Below, piece by piece: positions 35,515 through 47,112 of a DNA stretch of 64,000 nucleotides. The position numbers and the translations under genes were made by a program. Source of the DNA: Celoporthe dispersa. Its lineage: Eukaryota > Ascomycota > Sordariomycetes > Diaporthales > Cryphonectriaceae. Numbering within the stretch: the stretch's first letter is position 1; each line of letters starts with the position of its first letter. The stretch is taken from NCBI GenBank assembly GCA_016584495.1, contig WAID01000015.1:1860501-1924500 (forward strand), read 5' to 3'. A model generated the notes under the pieces. The model made no database searches. It saw only the letters and a program-made list of their open reading frames with translations, and was not told the origin of the DNA.

Positions 35515-36507
35515 ATGGCCGCTCCCAGAAAGCTCATCTGCCTCGTCACAGGTACCGTCTTTAACCTCTCAAACCGCCCACCCGGTCACGCCCTCGAGCC
35601 TCACCGCGAAGACACAGCCACGACGGACTGATTGACTGACCACTGATTGTGCATGCACACAGGCGCCAACCAGGGCATCGGCTACGAAGTCGCCAAGAGT
35701 CTGGCCACGACCGCGCGAGGCCCCAGCGGCGAGACATACCACGTGCTCCTCGGCAGCCGGGACGCAGCCAGGGGCCAACAGGCCGCCGAGTCCATCATCA
35801 CCTCCTCGCCGACCGCACAGCGGCCGTCCGTCGTCCCCATCCAGCTCGACGTCACAGACCCTGCGTCCGTCCAGGCGGCGGCGGCCCTCGTGAGGAGAGA
35901 CCTGGGCCGCCTGGACGTGCTGGTGAACAACGCCGGGATCCTGAGCCAGGACCGGGACGTGGTGGCCGCGCTCAGGGCGGACCTGGAGGCGAACGTGGTG
36001 GGCGCCGCGGCGGTGACGGAGGCGTTTCTGCCCTTGCTCCTGCGGGGGGAGGAGGAGGAGGAGGAGGAAGCCGGGGGCTGTGACCCGCGGGTGGTGTTTG
36101 TGTCGAGCTCGATGGGCTCGTTTGCGGGGGCGGCGGACCCCGGGTCGCGGTACTACCGGTCGTATGCCGGGCCCAGCCCGCTCGAGTACCGGGTCAGCAA
36201 GGCGGCCCTGAACATGCTGATGCTGGAGTACTGGAAGAGGTATGGGGCGGAGGACAGGTGTGCTGTCGGTGGTGGTGGTGGTCAGAAGAAGGAGGAGGCC
36301 AGACAGAAGACGGTGGTGAGGGTCTGGAGCGCGGATCCCGGGGTGAACGCCACCAACTTTATGGGGCCTGGGAGGGCGGAGAGGGCGAGGGAGAAGGGGG
36401 TCCAGGGGCCCGAGGTTGGGGCCCGGGTGGTGGTTGGGTGTGTGGTGGGCCAGAGCGACGGGCTGGAGGGGAAGGTTGTTGGGCGGGATGGGGAGCAGCC
36501 TTTCTGA
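35515..36507 (+). CDS. Short-chain dehydrogenase/reductase
   Basis: Two exons, 35515-35551 and 35663-36507, with a 111 bp intron that splits the glycine of the TGxxxGxG motif. 293 residues. Rossmann signature TGANQGIG at 12-19, NNAG at 101-104, the SSSMG serine strand, and the catalytic YRVSK (Y188, K192), then DPGVNATNF, which is typical of NADPH-dependent carbonyl-reductase-like SDRs. Two inserts look like repeat slippage in loops: a run of about eight Glu from a GAG repeat at 36049-36068, and a Gly-run followed by QKKEEARQK near 36265-36308. The substrate cannot be predicted. Confidence 0.9.
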
Positions 36508-37115
36508 GGGTGGTCCTATCTTGGTTCTTCTTTTGCTCTGGGACGAAGAGGAGGGGGAGGAGGAGGCTTTCTCCTGATTGTGGGCACGAGACGGCATCTG
36601 CACACATGTGTAGGCTTATCTGTGCGCTGCTCTTTCTTCAGACTGCACTCGAGCGCAATTGATATTGATCTTGAGAGCCCTGGATCCGTGAACTGGTCGT
36701 GTCATGGCCTGGGTGGAAGATACGGGCCACCCGTTCATCCTCTGCGCGTCTCGAGAAAGTGCAGAGAGGTTGACCGTCCGTCAGCCAATGTTAACGCCCC
36801 ACCTGCTGCATTCGGAAGCAGGGTCCTCCATCTACAGCCTATGATTGGCTAATGGCATCCCGCGGTCAAGTAAGTTTTTAAGTATCTTGGGTGTTTTGGG
36901 CCCCTCGGACAGTTGGCTTATAAAAAAGAGAGAGAGAGAGAGAGAAAGTGTGTGTGTGTGTGTGATTGAGAGTGAGTGAGAGTAAAGGTTTATTAATCTT
37001 GAATCTATACACAAAAGAAATGTTTACAAGTCCTTAGTAATACCGTACCGTCCCGTACCATACCACCTCTGAAGCCAGCCATCACGACCCCCTATAGGTG
37101 GTGGCCCACCTCTCC
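36508..37115. other. Spacer between convergent genes
   Basis: 600 bp holding the two 3' UTRs and a GA/TG microsatellite at about 36927-36963. No gene seen. Confidence 0.5.
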
Positions 37116-37668
37116 TCAAGAAGTCTCTGGAGGGTTCAGGCCGACAAAGGTGTACTCCGTGCTCGTCATGTCCCCGATCGTGAACGACACGTTGAAAGGG
37201 TACAGCACCGGCTCGTACTGGACGCCATACAGACTCTCCAGGCTGGCGGTGAAGGTGGCCGCGCCGGTCTGGGCCGTGGCCGGGAGGGTCACGCTCTTGT
37301 TGTAGTCTCCATCGTAGTTGGAGTCGGCGACTGCATCAGAGACGTGGTTTGTTTAGATCACATGGCGGTCTGGCGGAGACGCAGAGAAAGAGAGAGAGAG
37401 AGAGGGCTGTGGCGCTGGGGAACAGTCAGCTTACCTAGGTCAAACGCCGTGATAAAGATGCCGAGGCCATAGTCGAGAGGGTTGCCGCCCGGGTTGTAGC
37501 CGACGGCGATAGACACGTCGGTCACGGACTGGATGTAGCCTGTGCCCTCGATGACCAGGTTGAAGGTGTCGCCTGGCTTGATGGTCGAGGGGATCCCGAT
37601 GCCTCCGATCCTGGCCTGGACCAGAGAGAGGAGGGGGCCGAGGCGGCGAGGATACTGGAGGGGCGCAT
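37116..37668 (-). CDS. Small secreted protein resembling the NIS1 effector family, one-base frame break
   Basis: Two exons on the minus strand, 37668-37435 and 37330-37116 (intron 104 bp, gtaagc...gatgcag). The downstream reading frame is open and coherent (for example IPSTIKPGDTFNLVIEG, YIQSVTDVSIAVGY, SLESLYGVQYEP and GDMTSTEYTFVG, each read directly). The ATG at 37668 is in a different frame: a G5 run at 37633-37637 inside the signal-peptide region appears one base short. If so the product is about 149 residues with a typical N-terminal secretion signal, no cysteine after it, and a beta-rich mature part. The motifs recall NIS1, a widespread secreted protein of plant-associated fungi that dampens plant immune kinases. 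That family call is from memory of the pattern and needs a search. If the break is real in the genome, secretion would be lost. Confidence 0.6.
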
Positions 37669-38610
37669 TGTGAGGGGTATGTATGTATGTGGTGTGAGGT
37701 GGTTCTGGATGCTCAGAGCAGAAAGTCTTGACAGGATAGAGAGTCGAGATTCCCGGGCGGAGATGTTGTCTGTCTGTCTCAGATTCCTGCAGGCGAGATG
37801 AAATTTCGCAGTCCAGACAGGACCTCGTCCTTTATATATACACACACGCACCCGCGCTTGTGATCACCCATCGGACTGTCATCTTGTGAGACTTCCGAGC
37901 AGACAAGTACTTAGTAAGTAGGCATAGTACCCATTCGAGAACGTTCCTGCGGACGGTCAAGCGTTTACGAAGAAGCCTCAGCCTTGTGTTGCTTATTCCT
38001 CTCCCCATCCTCGCTCGCCCCCTCCCCTCCCCCCCGGCAAGCCTCTTCTCGTCGCCGCGGCAGGACCGGAAAGCAACGTTCCCTCCCAGGTTTCGTGCCT
38101 GGTGTGTCTGAGAAATCCTCCGCTGCCTCCACCGCGCTGCCTGCTTGCTCGCTCGCTCGCCGGCTGCGCTGGCTGCGGCCCATCCGCGCTGGGCGCTAAG
38201 ATCTGACACCAAGGATCAAATCACCTGCCACCGCGTTTACCCTGGAACGAATCAAGGGTATAGCACGAGAGACAGAGAAACACGAGCGATGCCTCGTAGG
38301 GCTGATGAGATCGTCGCCATCGCAGCCTCTTCTCGGAAGTGGCGGCGGGGGTGCGATGACCTAAGTGGTCAGGACCATCTTGGTCGGCAGGAACAACGAC
38401 TAGAGGGGCCCCGGTCACCTCGTATTGTGAATACCTCTGGCTGGAGGGGGGGATGAGAAATTATGACACCTGAGAAGCGGTGAGAATCTGATGATCTGGA
38501 CTGCTACGACAGTTGACTCCGGAGGACCGAGGAGGAGAAACCACTGGGGAGAGAGAGAGAGGGGTAAGATCAGGAGAGTCGTGCTTTCCCTCTTCTTCGT
38601 CTTTGCTCTT

Positions 38611-38641
<31 letters not shown>

Positions 38642-38901
38642 GGAGAAGAGGGGCAGGAGGGGGGGGGGGGCAGCCGTGACGGATTACCTAATCTGGCCCT
38701 ACCCTAGATCACCTCCAGAAGAGGAAATCAGCTGGGCCCCCTGGCCGCGATAAGAGAGATAGCTTGTGACATGTACCGCGTGCCAACCTCCCCGGATCAA
38801 CCCCCTTCATTGCCCATCGCTATCAAGACCTCGACCCCCTCAGCCAACTCCTCCACTTCCCACAATCCCGTCCAGCCCAGTCCTTTCTCCTCTCGTTTGG
38901 A
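37669..38901. other. Spacer between divergent genes
   Basis: 1.2 kb with the promoters of the secreted protein and the aminopeptidase. It holds a poly(T) tract and a G-run near 38660-38670. No supported gene. Confidence 0.5.
38613..38641. repeat. Poly(T) tract, 29 T
   Basis: The longest homopolymer in the window, about 260-340 bp upstream of the possible aminopeptidase starts. Confidence 0.9.
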
Positions 38902-38999
38902 GTGTTTTTATTCCTGTACGAAAGATTCTCCTCCCCAAGAGGTCACAATATGGTTAGGAGCAGAGTGGAAGGCAGACAGTACGATTCAGCCGGCCCGGC

Positions 39000-39036
<37 letters not shown>

Positions 39037-40688
39037 CAGGCTGGTCGAGGCGGTGTCTATGCCCTCTCAGGCCTCTCGTTAGAGCCTGCTCACGACGGTG
39101 CGTCGGCCGCTTCGAGACACGAAATGCCTCCCTACGCGGTCCCTCGCGTCACCAGCACCCACGACGCAGGGCACCCTCCATACAACACGCCGACTGCCTG
39201 CGATAAGCCCGAGACCTTCACCCAGCCGTTCTGCCGGTTCCTGACCGAGAACCCTACGATATTCCATGCCGTGGACTATTTCAAGACGGAGCTGGGCCTG
39301 AAGGGCTTCGTCGAGGTAAGCGGCCGCCGCGGTCCCATCTCCCGACGACCATGCCCAGCGAGGCACAAACCCCCCAGAGGCTGACGCGTCTCGGCACACA
39401 GCTCCCCGCGCGAGACGACTGGTCCGACACGATCAAGCCCGGCGGCAAGTACTATGTCACCCGGAACGGGAGCAGCATGGTGGCCTTCAAGGTGGGCAAG
39501 GCATACAAGCCCGGCCACGGCGTGGCCATGATCGCCGGGCACATCGACGCCCTGACCGCCAAGCTCAAGCCCGTGAGCAAGAAGCCCACCAGGGCCGGCT
39601 ATGTGCAGCTCGGCGTCGCCCCGTATGCCGGCGCCCTCAACGAGACGTGGTGGGACCGGGACCTGAGCATCGGCGGCCGCGTGATCGTCCGCGACCCGGC
39701 GACCGGGAAGACCGCCCAGAAGCTGGTCAAGCTCGGCTGGCCCATCGCCAAGATACCGACCCTGGCGCCCCACTTCGGGGTCGGGATGCTGGGGTCGCAG
39801 AACAAGGAGACGCAGGTCGTGCCCGTCATCGGCCTGTCGACGGGCGCCGAGGAGGAGGCCGCGGGCGAGGTCGGCACCTTTGTGGCCTCCCAGCCGCCGA
39901 GGCTGGTGAGGCTCATCGCCTCGGAGCTCGGCATCGCCCCGCAGGACTACGGCTCGATCGCCAACTGGGAGCTCGAGCTGTTCGACCACGCGCCCGCGGT
40001 CCTCAGCGGCATGGACAGGGAGCTCATCTCCGCAGGCCGCATTGACGACAAGCTCTGCTCCTGGGCCGCGCTGACGGGCCTCCTGCTGTCTGCCGACGCC
40101 GACACGGACGGCGGCATCAAGATGGTCGCCCTGTTCGACGACGAGGAGATCGGCAGCCTGCTCCGGCAGGGCGCCAAGGGGAACTTCCTGCCCTCTGTCG
40201 TCGAGCGGACCGTCGAGGCCCTGGCGACCGGCGCCGGCAGGACCTTTGGGCCCGGCGTGGTCGGCCAGACATACGCGCGCTCGTTCCTCGTGTCGGCCGA
40301 CGTCACCCACGCCGCCAACCCCAACTTCCTCGACCGGTACCAGGGCGAGCACCTGCCGCTGCTGAACGTCGGCATGGTCGTCTGCCAGGACAGCAACGGC
40401 CACATGACGACGGACAGCGTCAGCACGGCCGTCTGCAACCGCGTGGCCGAGCTGAGCGGGTGCACGAACCAGCTGTTTATGATCCGCAACGACTCCCGGT
40501 CCGGCGGCACCGTCGGCCCCACACTGTCCAGCATGATGGGGGTCAAGGCGGCTGATGCCGGGCTGCCGCAGCTCTCGATGCACTCCATCCGTGCCACCAC
40601 GGGTGCTCTCGACCCCGGCCTGGGCGTCAGGTGGTTCAAGGGATTCCTGGACCACTGGGAGGCAATCGATGCCGAGTGGGGCCACTGA
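38902..40688 (+). CDS. APE1: Vacuolar aminopeptidase 1, M18 metallopeptidase (Ape1/Lap4 type)
   Basis: Two exons, 38902-39315 and 39402-40688 (intron 86 bp; the acceptor giving GFVE-LPARDDW fits the family better than one 24 bases upstream). Di-zinc M18 ligands and catalytic residues are present: H185 and D187 in AGHIDALTAKLKP, D353 in RIDDKLCSW, E386/E387 in FDDEEIGS, and H532 in LSMHSIRATTG. The LKPVSKKP and APYAGALNE segments match yeast Ape1 more than the aspartyl-aminopeptidase branch. In yeast Ape1 is delivered to the vacuole by the Cvt/autophagy route through an N-terminal propeptide. Here the N-terminus is long and holds a polyglutamine run from a CAG/CAA repeat (39001-39039). The start is uncertain: ATG at 38902, 38950 or 39124 gives 566, 550 or 492 residues. 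Confidence 0.88.
39001..39039 (+). repeat. CAG/CAA repeat coding for polyglutamine
   Basis: About thirteen Gln codons, nine CAG then CAA, in the N-terminal extension of the aminopeptidase. Confidence 0.85.
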
Positions 40689-41096
40689 GCCCCTGCTCCC
40701 CTTCTCACCGACACGGTCCGAGCGAGCCATCAAGAAAAATCTCAGAGGGTGATCTTTAGAGCATATAGAGAGAGAGAGAGAGATACACTCGAGGTGTACT
40801 ACTAGATGTCATGTCATATATTAGAGACAGCGGCCCTGTGAGGATTATGTAGACATAGATTAGAAGCACCAACGGAGAGCAGCCAGGTCACCACCGTATC
40901 AGAGGCCGAGCTGGGAGGTTGATTGCCTGGTAGTAAGAAGGTGATCATCAGCCTTGTGTGTGTACTATATGATAAGGCTCTTCAGCAGGCCGTGGCTTGA
41001 ACCAATCAAAGGTTCGACCCAGGAGCCTCGCTAGGTGTCTGTCCTCTTCAGCCGGTGACCCATCTTTGGTGTCTGCGTGTGTGTGTGTGTGTGTAT

Positions 41097-41134
<38 letters not shown>

Positions 41135-41467
41135 CAAAAAGGATCTCTACTAAATTTCATGCAAAACTTCAATAGAATTATTAATGTCAAGCAAAGGGCG
41201 ATATTGTTTTGCCCTTTTGACAGGTGGCCTAGCAAGCCTGACGGGCACGGTGACAGATACTGTAGTAGGCTGGCTGCTGGCATCCCTGCCTCCCCCTCTG
41301 GAAGGGTGCCCCACTGACCTTGTAGATATCCAACCGCCTCACCACCACCACCTCCGTCCCCAACAACAGGCACAGCACTATGATTCAGACCTCGGCCCAC
41401 TCAGGTTCAGTATTCTTCAACGCACAGCTTGAACAGGTTTGCCTTCCCCTCTCCCACTCCCTCAGTC
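40689..41467. other. Spacer
   Basis: 780 bp with a (TG)n run (41077-41094) and a (TA)n run (41108-41134). The CutC promoter lies at its end. Confidence 0.5.
41077..41134. repeat. Compound (TG)n-(TA)n microsatellite
   Basis: Nine TG units, a short bridge, then about thirteen TA units. Confidence 0.9.
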
Positions 41468-42465
41468 ATGCCCCGCCTCGAAGTCCCCGTCTTCTTCTCC
41501 TTTTCCGCCCACCTCGCCCTCTCCGCCGGCGCCCACCGCCTCGAGCTCAACCGCGCAGGCTCCTACCCCCAGGGAGGCCTGACGCCCGCCCTGTCCGACC
41601 TCGAGGCCCTCTCTCCCTCGAGCGCCGTGCCGCTGCGGGTCATGATCAGGCCGCGCGGGCCTCCATCTCGGCCCGCGGCAGGCGAGGACCGCAGCGGCAG
41701 CACGACGGCGCCGCTGGACTTTGTCTACTCGGATGCGGAGCTTGAGGAGATGGCGGAGAGCATCAGGGAGTTTGTGAGCTCGGGGTTGTTACGGAGGGAG
41801 AGGGGGGATGGGTTTGTCTTTGGGGTGTTGAGGCGGGTCCTGCAGGAGCGGGGGCAGGAGGGCGGGGAGGAGAGGGCGGTGGCTGTCGTGGATGTGGAGA
41901 GGAACCGGGAGCTGGTCGGCCTGGCGGGGGGTCTGGCGTGTGTCTTCCATCGGGCGTTTGTATGTTCCCCGAGCCTTGTCTTGAGTCTCTGGATTCTCCT
42001 TCTGCCCTTCGCATTGTCTCTTCCAGCTTACCCTCTCACCATCCGCGATATCGCGACCTGGTCTTTTATACACACATACACACACAGAGACAGACAAACT
42101 AACACTCCCCAACTTCTCCAGGACGACATCCTCGGTACCCGAGGCGCCACCCCAGAAGAAGCCCTGGCCGATCTAGACCGCTGCGGCTTCCACGGCGTCC
42201 TCACATCCGGCGGCCCAGGCTCCGCACCAGACCACACCCAAGTCCTAGCACGAATTATCCGCTCCGCCCCGGAGCGACTTAGGAGGTCGTCGTTGGTGGC
42301 GGTGTGAGGGGTCCGAGTGTACAGATGCTTCGGGAGGCGCTGCTGGTGCCGCCACCGCCTGGGACTGTCGAGGTGTGGTTCCACTCGTCGTGCCTAAAGG
42401 GCGCGGGGGAGGCGGGTGTTGTGGACGGGGAGGAGCTGCGGGCTATCCTGGGAGGGTTGTCGTGA
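41468..42465 (+). CDS. CutC family protein, one-base frame break
   Basis: Two exons, 41468-41959 and 42122-42465 (intron 162 bp). It is a TIM-barrel CutC protein, a family first tied to copper tolerance in bacteria whose biochemical role is still debated. Family motifs: AGAHRLELNRAG, YPQGGLTPALSDLEAL, VMIRPRG, DFVYSDAELEEM, GFVFGVL, CVFHRAF-DDILG, and GFHGVLTSGG. After SAPERLR the frame is broken at 42282-42283, where GG should be GGG. Beyond it, EVVVGGGVRGPSVQML and VEVWFHSSC carry the conserved GGGV and HSS ends, finishing at TGA 42463-42465. Corrected length is 278 residues. An upstream in-frame ATG at 41429 would add 13 residues; 41468 fits the family start better. Confidence 0.83.
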
Positions 42466-43386
42466 GAGCCAGAGGCGGTTGTTCTCCCTGTCATGTTGGG
42501 AGCGGGAGGGGTTGTAGGGAGCGATCTACATTCTTGCTCGGCACCGTCACGACGAGATTGGCACGGGCGAGGAGGAGGAAGAAGTGACGATACTACAGTA
42601 CCCTAAAAGTTATCATCTCCTTCTCGGGAAAAGGGCAAAAAGTTTGCAAAAGGTTTTCGCAGCATATCCTACCACGAGACGACACGGTGATTGGAGGAGA
42701 AAGAAAAGGATTTTAACAAGTACGTGCCTCTCCGAGCGAGGTAAAGCGACACGGTGGTATCTGAAGAGACCTCAACTCCTTGCTTGACCCCCCCTTCGTA
42801 GACTGACGGAACCGAAAACAACAAACCCCTCTCTGCAGAAGAAAAACAAAGAAAAGACGTGGGTATCTCCCAAATCCTTGCTCCTCCGAACTCCTTGCTC
42901 GTGAACTCCTCCATAGACAGACGGAAGCAGGACCCCCCCCCTTTTTTTTTTTTTCTAGAGACGGAAAGGAAAACAGGGCAAGACCGGCGACCTCGGATGC
43001 ATGTGCTGGAAAACGCAAACCCAGGGCCGACAGCGCAGTCGTAGAGCAGCCGTGAACTCCTCGTCCGCGCCATAGAAAGAAAGAAGACAAAAAAAGACGG
43101 AACAGCGGCAGCCTTCATCCTGTAACTCCTCCTCATTCCCACCCTATCCATCCTAGCCACGCGCCTAAACCGCGCCATGCCATGCCGAGTTCAAAGGGTA
43201 GAGAAGAGGAAAAGAACTCGGCAACCATAACAAGGCTCTCGAAAACCTTGGCTCCACCACGGGTGACAACACCCCTCTCTTCACCCGGTGACCACCTTGA
43301 TCATATGCGGGGAGGGGCGAAGGGGGAAGGGAAGAGGTCTGTTGTCGAGGCAGCCGAATGCTGTGCCCCACCGCCGGTGTCGCTTC
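42466..43386. other. Spacer between convergent genes
   Basis: 920 bp of 3' UTR sequence with A/G-rich and C8-T12 tracts near 42930-42955. No supported gene. Confidence 0.45.
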
Positions 43387-45315
43387 TCAGACACCAAAAT
43401 CGTCGCCGCCGTCGTCGTCTTGAGGGCTGCCCTGGCCGCGGCGGTCGGCCATGCCCAGCGGGCCGGGAGCCTGCTCAAGAGGCAGGCCAGGCACCTCCAT
43501 GAGCTCCCCGTCGTCGACGAAGACGGGTGCCTCCCAGTCAAAAGCGGCGTGGGAGGGCGGCGGCACGAAGTCCTCGGCGGACGGGAGCCGAGGGAACCAC
43601 TGCTCGAGTGGTGGGCTGCCTCCCTCGGGCAGCGGCAGGAAGACGCTGTCGAGGTCGGCGCCGGGCCGAGCCACGTGCGCCCAGGCAGGAGCAGGGCGAG
43701 GGGTCTGAGGAACGCCGCCAAAGACATTGTTGCCGATGACGACGTGGTTGTTGTTGTTGTCGTTGTCCAGACCCTCGTGGGCCTGCTCCTGGGCGAGAGG
43801 AGAGCCGCTGTGCGCGACTCTCTTGGCGGCTCGGCCGGCTGGCGAGCGGCTGCGGTCGCCTCTCTTGGGGGCCCTGCCACGAAGCTCCTCCCTCGGCTCC
43901 CCCTGTCGCCGTTGTTGTCAAAGTTCGCAGCAATAAATTGCTGGAACAGGAGGTGGTCTTCGACCTGCCGCTGGGCGCTAGCAGCTGGGCCAGGCACGGC
44001 GCCGCCAGCGTTGAACGGCTGGCCGGCATTGAAGCCAGCCAGGTTCAGCTGTTGGGCGCTGGCGTTGCCGTGCCCAAAGGCGCCAAGAGGACCACCGTGC
44101 CCAAACTGCTGCGCACCGGCAAAGACAGGCTGCGCGCTCATGTCGTGCAGCACGCGGGGGTCGATGCCCATGTCGGGCGCCCAGATGGCGAGGGCGGCCG
44201 GGTCTTGGGCGCGCAGGGCCTCGTTGAAGTCCTGGTTGGCGTTGAAAGCGGCCCAGAACTCGGCGTCCCAGTCGTCATGGAACCCACCAGCAGGAAACGG
44301 CAGCTCGCCCCAGCCGTCGCCCGCGTCGTTGCCCTGAGCAGCAGGGAGGGCGGCGGCCAGATGGCCCTGCTCAGGGTGGTGGTTGTAGACGGCCGGCTGA
44401 GGCTGCCAGACATCCTGGTATTGGTGCCCCGAGGCGCCCTGCCAGGGGGAGACGACGTTGCCGCCATCAACACCCCCGGCGAGGGCGTCCTCAGAGGCTC
44501 CACCGTTCTGCCTGGCGATGATGGCCTCTGGCTGGGCGGCGGCGGCGGCGGCAGACGAAGACGAAGACGACGACAAGGCCGCTGCGGCCAGTAGGTCCAG
44601 GCCAGGAGCAGCAGGTGCCACTCCTGACTGAGCCCCCGAGGCCACAGCGCCAGGGACGGGAGCACGAGCTCCAGACCCAGAGGCCGAGGCGCGGGCGCGA
44701 CCACGACCGGCGCCTTGGGCGGCGTTGGCTTGTTGGTTCTCTTGAGAAGCGGCCGTCAGTCTGCTGCGCAAATGCGTCCATCTGTCCAGCTCCAGACGCG
44801 ACTTACCGGCCATGTGGGCGTCGATCTTGTTAAGCATCCGCTGATGCTTCTCGGACACGCGGTTTCCGTTCTGCTGGATGAGGTACTGGATGTAACCTCT
44901 GATGCTAGGCGGCGCGTGCTTCGAAAACTTCTCCTGTACGTAGTTCTGGAAGTAGTGTTCGTCTAAGGGAAAAAGAAACACAAGGAGAGTCAGGACTGGA
45001 TTAAAGAGGACTGAATTAAATCGAAGGAGCTGCAGCTGCTAGCGGGGAGGGGGATGGGCGAGGTTGTGGGGCTGGCAGCTGTGAATGTCGATTAGGACGT
45101 TACTCACAGCAACAGACGTGCGTGTAGGTGCGGTTAGATTCGCCCTGGCGGGCCAGCATCCCCTTTTTCATCATCTTTGCCAATGGATCCCAACCCGTCT
45201 TGTCGGTATGCCGTTTGGCCTCCTTGGTGTCCTTGTCGGTGCCTGGAGGCGCCTTAGGGACAACCTCAGCCCAGAAGAACTCTTCCTCCTCCGCCGTCCA
45301 GTGTTTTCCAACCAT
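43387..45315 (-). CDS. SANT/Myb-like N-terminal domain protein with low-complexity tail, one-base frame break
   Basis: Three exons on the minus strand: 45315-45108, 44962-44807 and 44740-43387 (introns 145 and 66 bp). With one added base the phases close at 572 residues. The first 70 residues carry HWTAEEEEFFWAEVVPKAPPG, and the join to exon 2 gives YEHYFQNYVQEKFSKHAPPSI. This is a SANT/Myb-like domain seen in several Sordariomycete proteins and suggests chromatin or DNA binding (inference). The rest is Ala/Gly/Gln/Asn-rich, with poly-Ser, poly-Ala and poly-Asn runs and aromatic acidic patches (FHDDWDAEFWAAFNANQ) like activation domains. A G5 run at 43867-43871 seems one base short. After it the frame reads KRGDRSRSPAGRAAKRV, then an acidic end, GGDDFGV. 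The basic RAAKRV could be a nuclear signal. Confidence 0.75.
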
Positions 45316-47112
45316 GTTGTCGTCTAGAGGTGGGCAGCAGGAGGGAGAACAGACAGTAGGGGGTCGGCGAAGGGTGGCACAGCCGCAGAGGACAAACTCG
45401 TACGTGGTATTTCGTGCGAGAGGGTGTGCTGAGAAACAGGACGTCGATGGTCCGATGGCTCAGGGGAAAAGAGAGAGCGAGAGAGAGAAGATGATGAAGG
45501 GGAGACAGAGAGATCGGAAGCAGGGGAGAGGACCAGCTTGAGGAGGCACAGAGCTCGCAGAGGACAATGTTGCTGTTGCTGCTGTTGTTGTCCGGTCGAG
45601 CCCGTTTCGATGCGAGAAGAAAGAAAGTTCAAGATCGCAAGAAACGGTCGGAGGGAGGCCATTAAATAATACCCAACATGTCGACAGTCACTCCACAGCC
45701 CCACGTCCATGTGATGAGGAGAGTTGGTATGTCGTCTTAGGTAATAAATGGGCAGAGGAGTGAGGACAGTGACTGTTCCGGATGGTTCTCCAGAATCCCT
45801 GACTGTGCCATGGAGAGATGGCGACATCATCATGCTGAGGGCCACACATAGCTTGGCCAGAGTGTCCAGGAGTGAGTGTCCTGCCAGATCCGGGATGGGC
45901 TTCCTCCACAGCCATATCATGAGCCAGAAATCCTCAAACAATGCTCAGAAGAATCCTGTAGAGAATATAGCTTCATACTACCACATTTTAGCATAGAAAC
46001 AAGGTGCGGAAGGTATTGTGGCTGGATATATAGTCCAAGAACCTGAACAGAGTGGTAGGCGCAAGCAGGAGGGACAATGTGTGGGTCAAGGAAACAGGGT
46101 AGAATATGTGAGAACACTCTTATGAACTATCTTGTATAACATGATGTATCATGAGTCTCGAGGTTTGTATGTGTGTGACAATCAGTCTGTTTGCGGATAA
46201 TAGAAGAGGATCCTATGCTTGGCTGGGTGCAAGGATGAAAATTTATTGAAGGGTGTGTGAGGATATAAATCCATGCAGAGAGTTATCAAGGAAGTCGGAT
46301 CACATTGTTAAAATGGTGGGTATAAGAGGAGATTGCACAAGGACTCACGCAATGAATGATGAACTTGACTGTAGAAAACCTTGGAAGTTCAATTGCACTG
46401 CTGCATTGTATGTAAAACCAAGATAGAAGACTAGACAAGAGCAGCCATAGATAGGTCTGGATGTCCCATGTGACTGGTCAGCAGAAGGTGAGCCTCTCTC
46501 AGAGACCCAGGAATGCAAACCTCCTTGAACATTCAAGTGTCAAGGGGGTGGCCCAGAGAAACCCCATGGCTGATCGTGAGATTTCTCTGGGGCAATAAGA
46601 ATCACTGGTGTTCCAATGATAAGAGCTTTGGGAGGGATGCCACAAAAATTCAACCAGTTGAATGGTCCAGATATTCTGACTTGTATTATGGATGGCTGCA
46701 GACTGAGCACCTGGCACTTGCATATTGCAGAGTGCAAAGTGCTAACCTGCAGCCCCCTTCAATGGTTGGCAAAGGGCTTATTCATCACGAAAAATGTCAG
46801 CATCCGTGTAGATAGACCTGGCTGGACCATTGACAAGAGGCAACATACTCGACCACTTTTGGCTGCCAACTGTAACTGAGCCTCCACAGCAAACTATGGC
46901 CAGCATAGAATCAAATTGCCGCATGAAATGGGGACAGTCTCCCAAACCCATGGGCAGTCGGATTATAGCTCTCACGAGATGCTGTCCTTGGACCTAACAG
47001 AGCCAGAGAGACAATGGTCTTATCTCTCCTAGAGGGAAACCAGACTCTAGACCGGAAGGGGATGATATCGACTTGGTGTCCTCATCTCGACCTGAACCAA
47101 ACCGAGTGTAAC
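45316..47112. other. 1.8 kb spacer
   Basis: Promoter of the SANT-like gene, then moderately AT-rich sequence to the end of the Gep4 gene. A minus-strand stretch at 46778-46975 faintly resembles reverse-transcriptase-type sequence (LPMGLGDCPHFM), but this is not enough to call an element. Confidence 0.35.

Noticed and set aside
39276..40733. 485-codon frame antisense to the aminopeptidase
   Set aside because: Shadow frame caused by strong third-position GC bias of the sense gene.
41000..41030. tRNA-like T-loop (GGTTCGACCC)
   Set aside because: The flanking bases do not form a T-stem and no acceptor stem exists.
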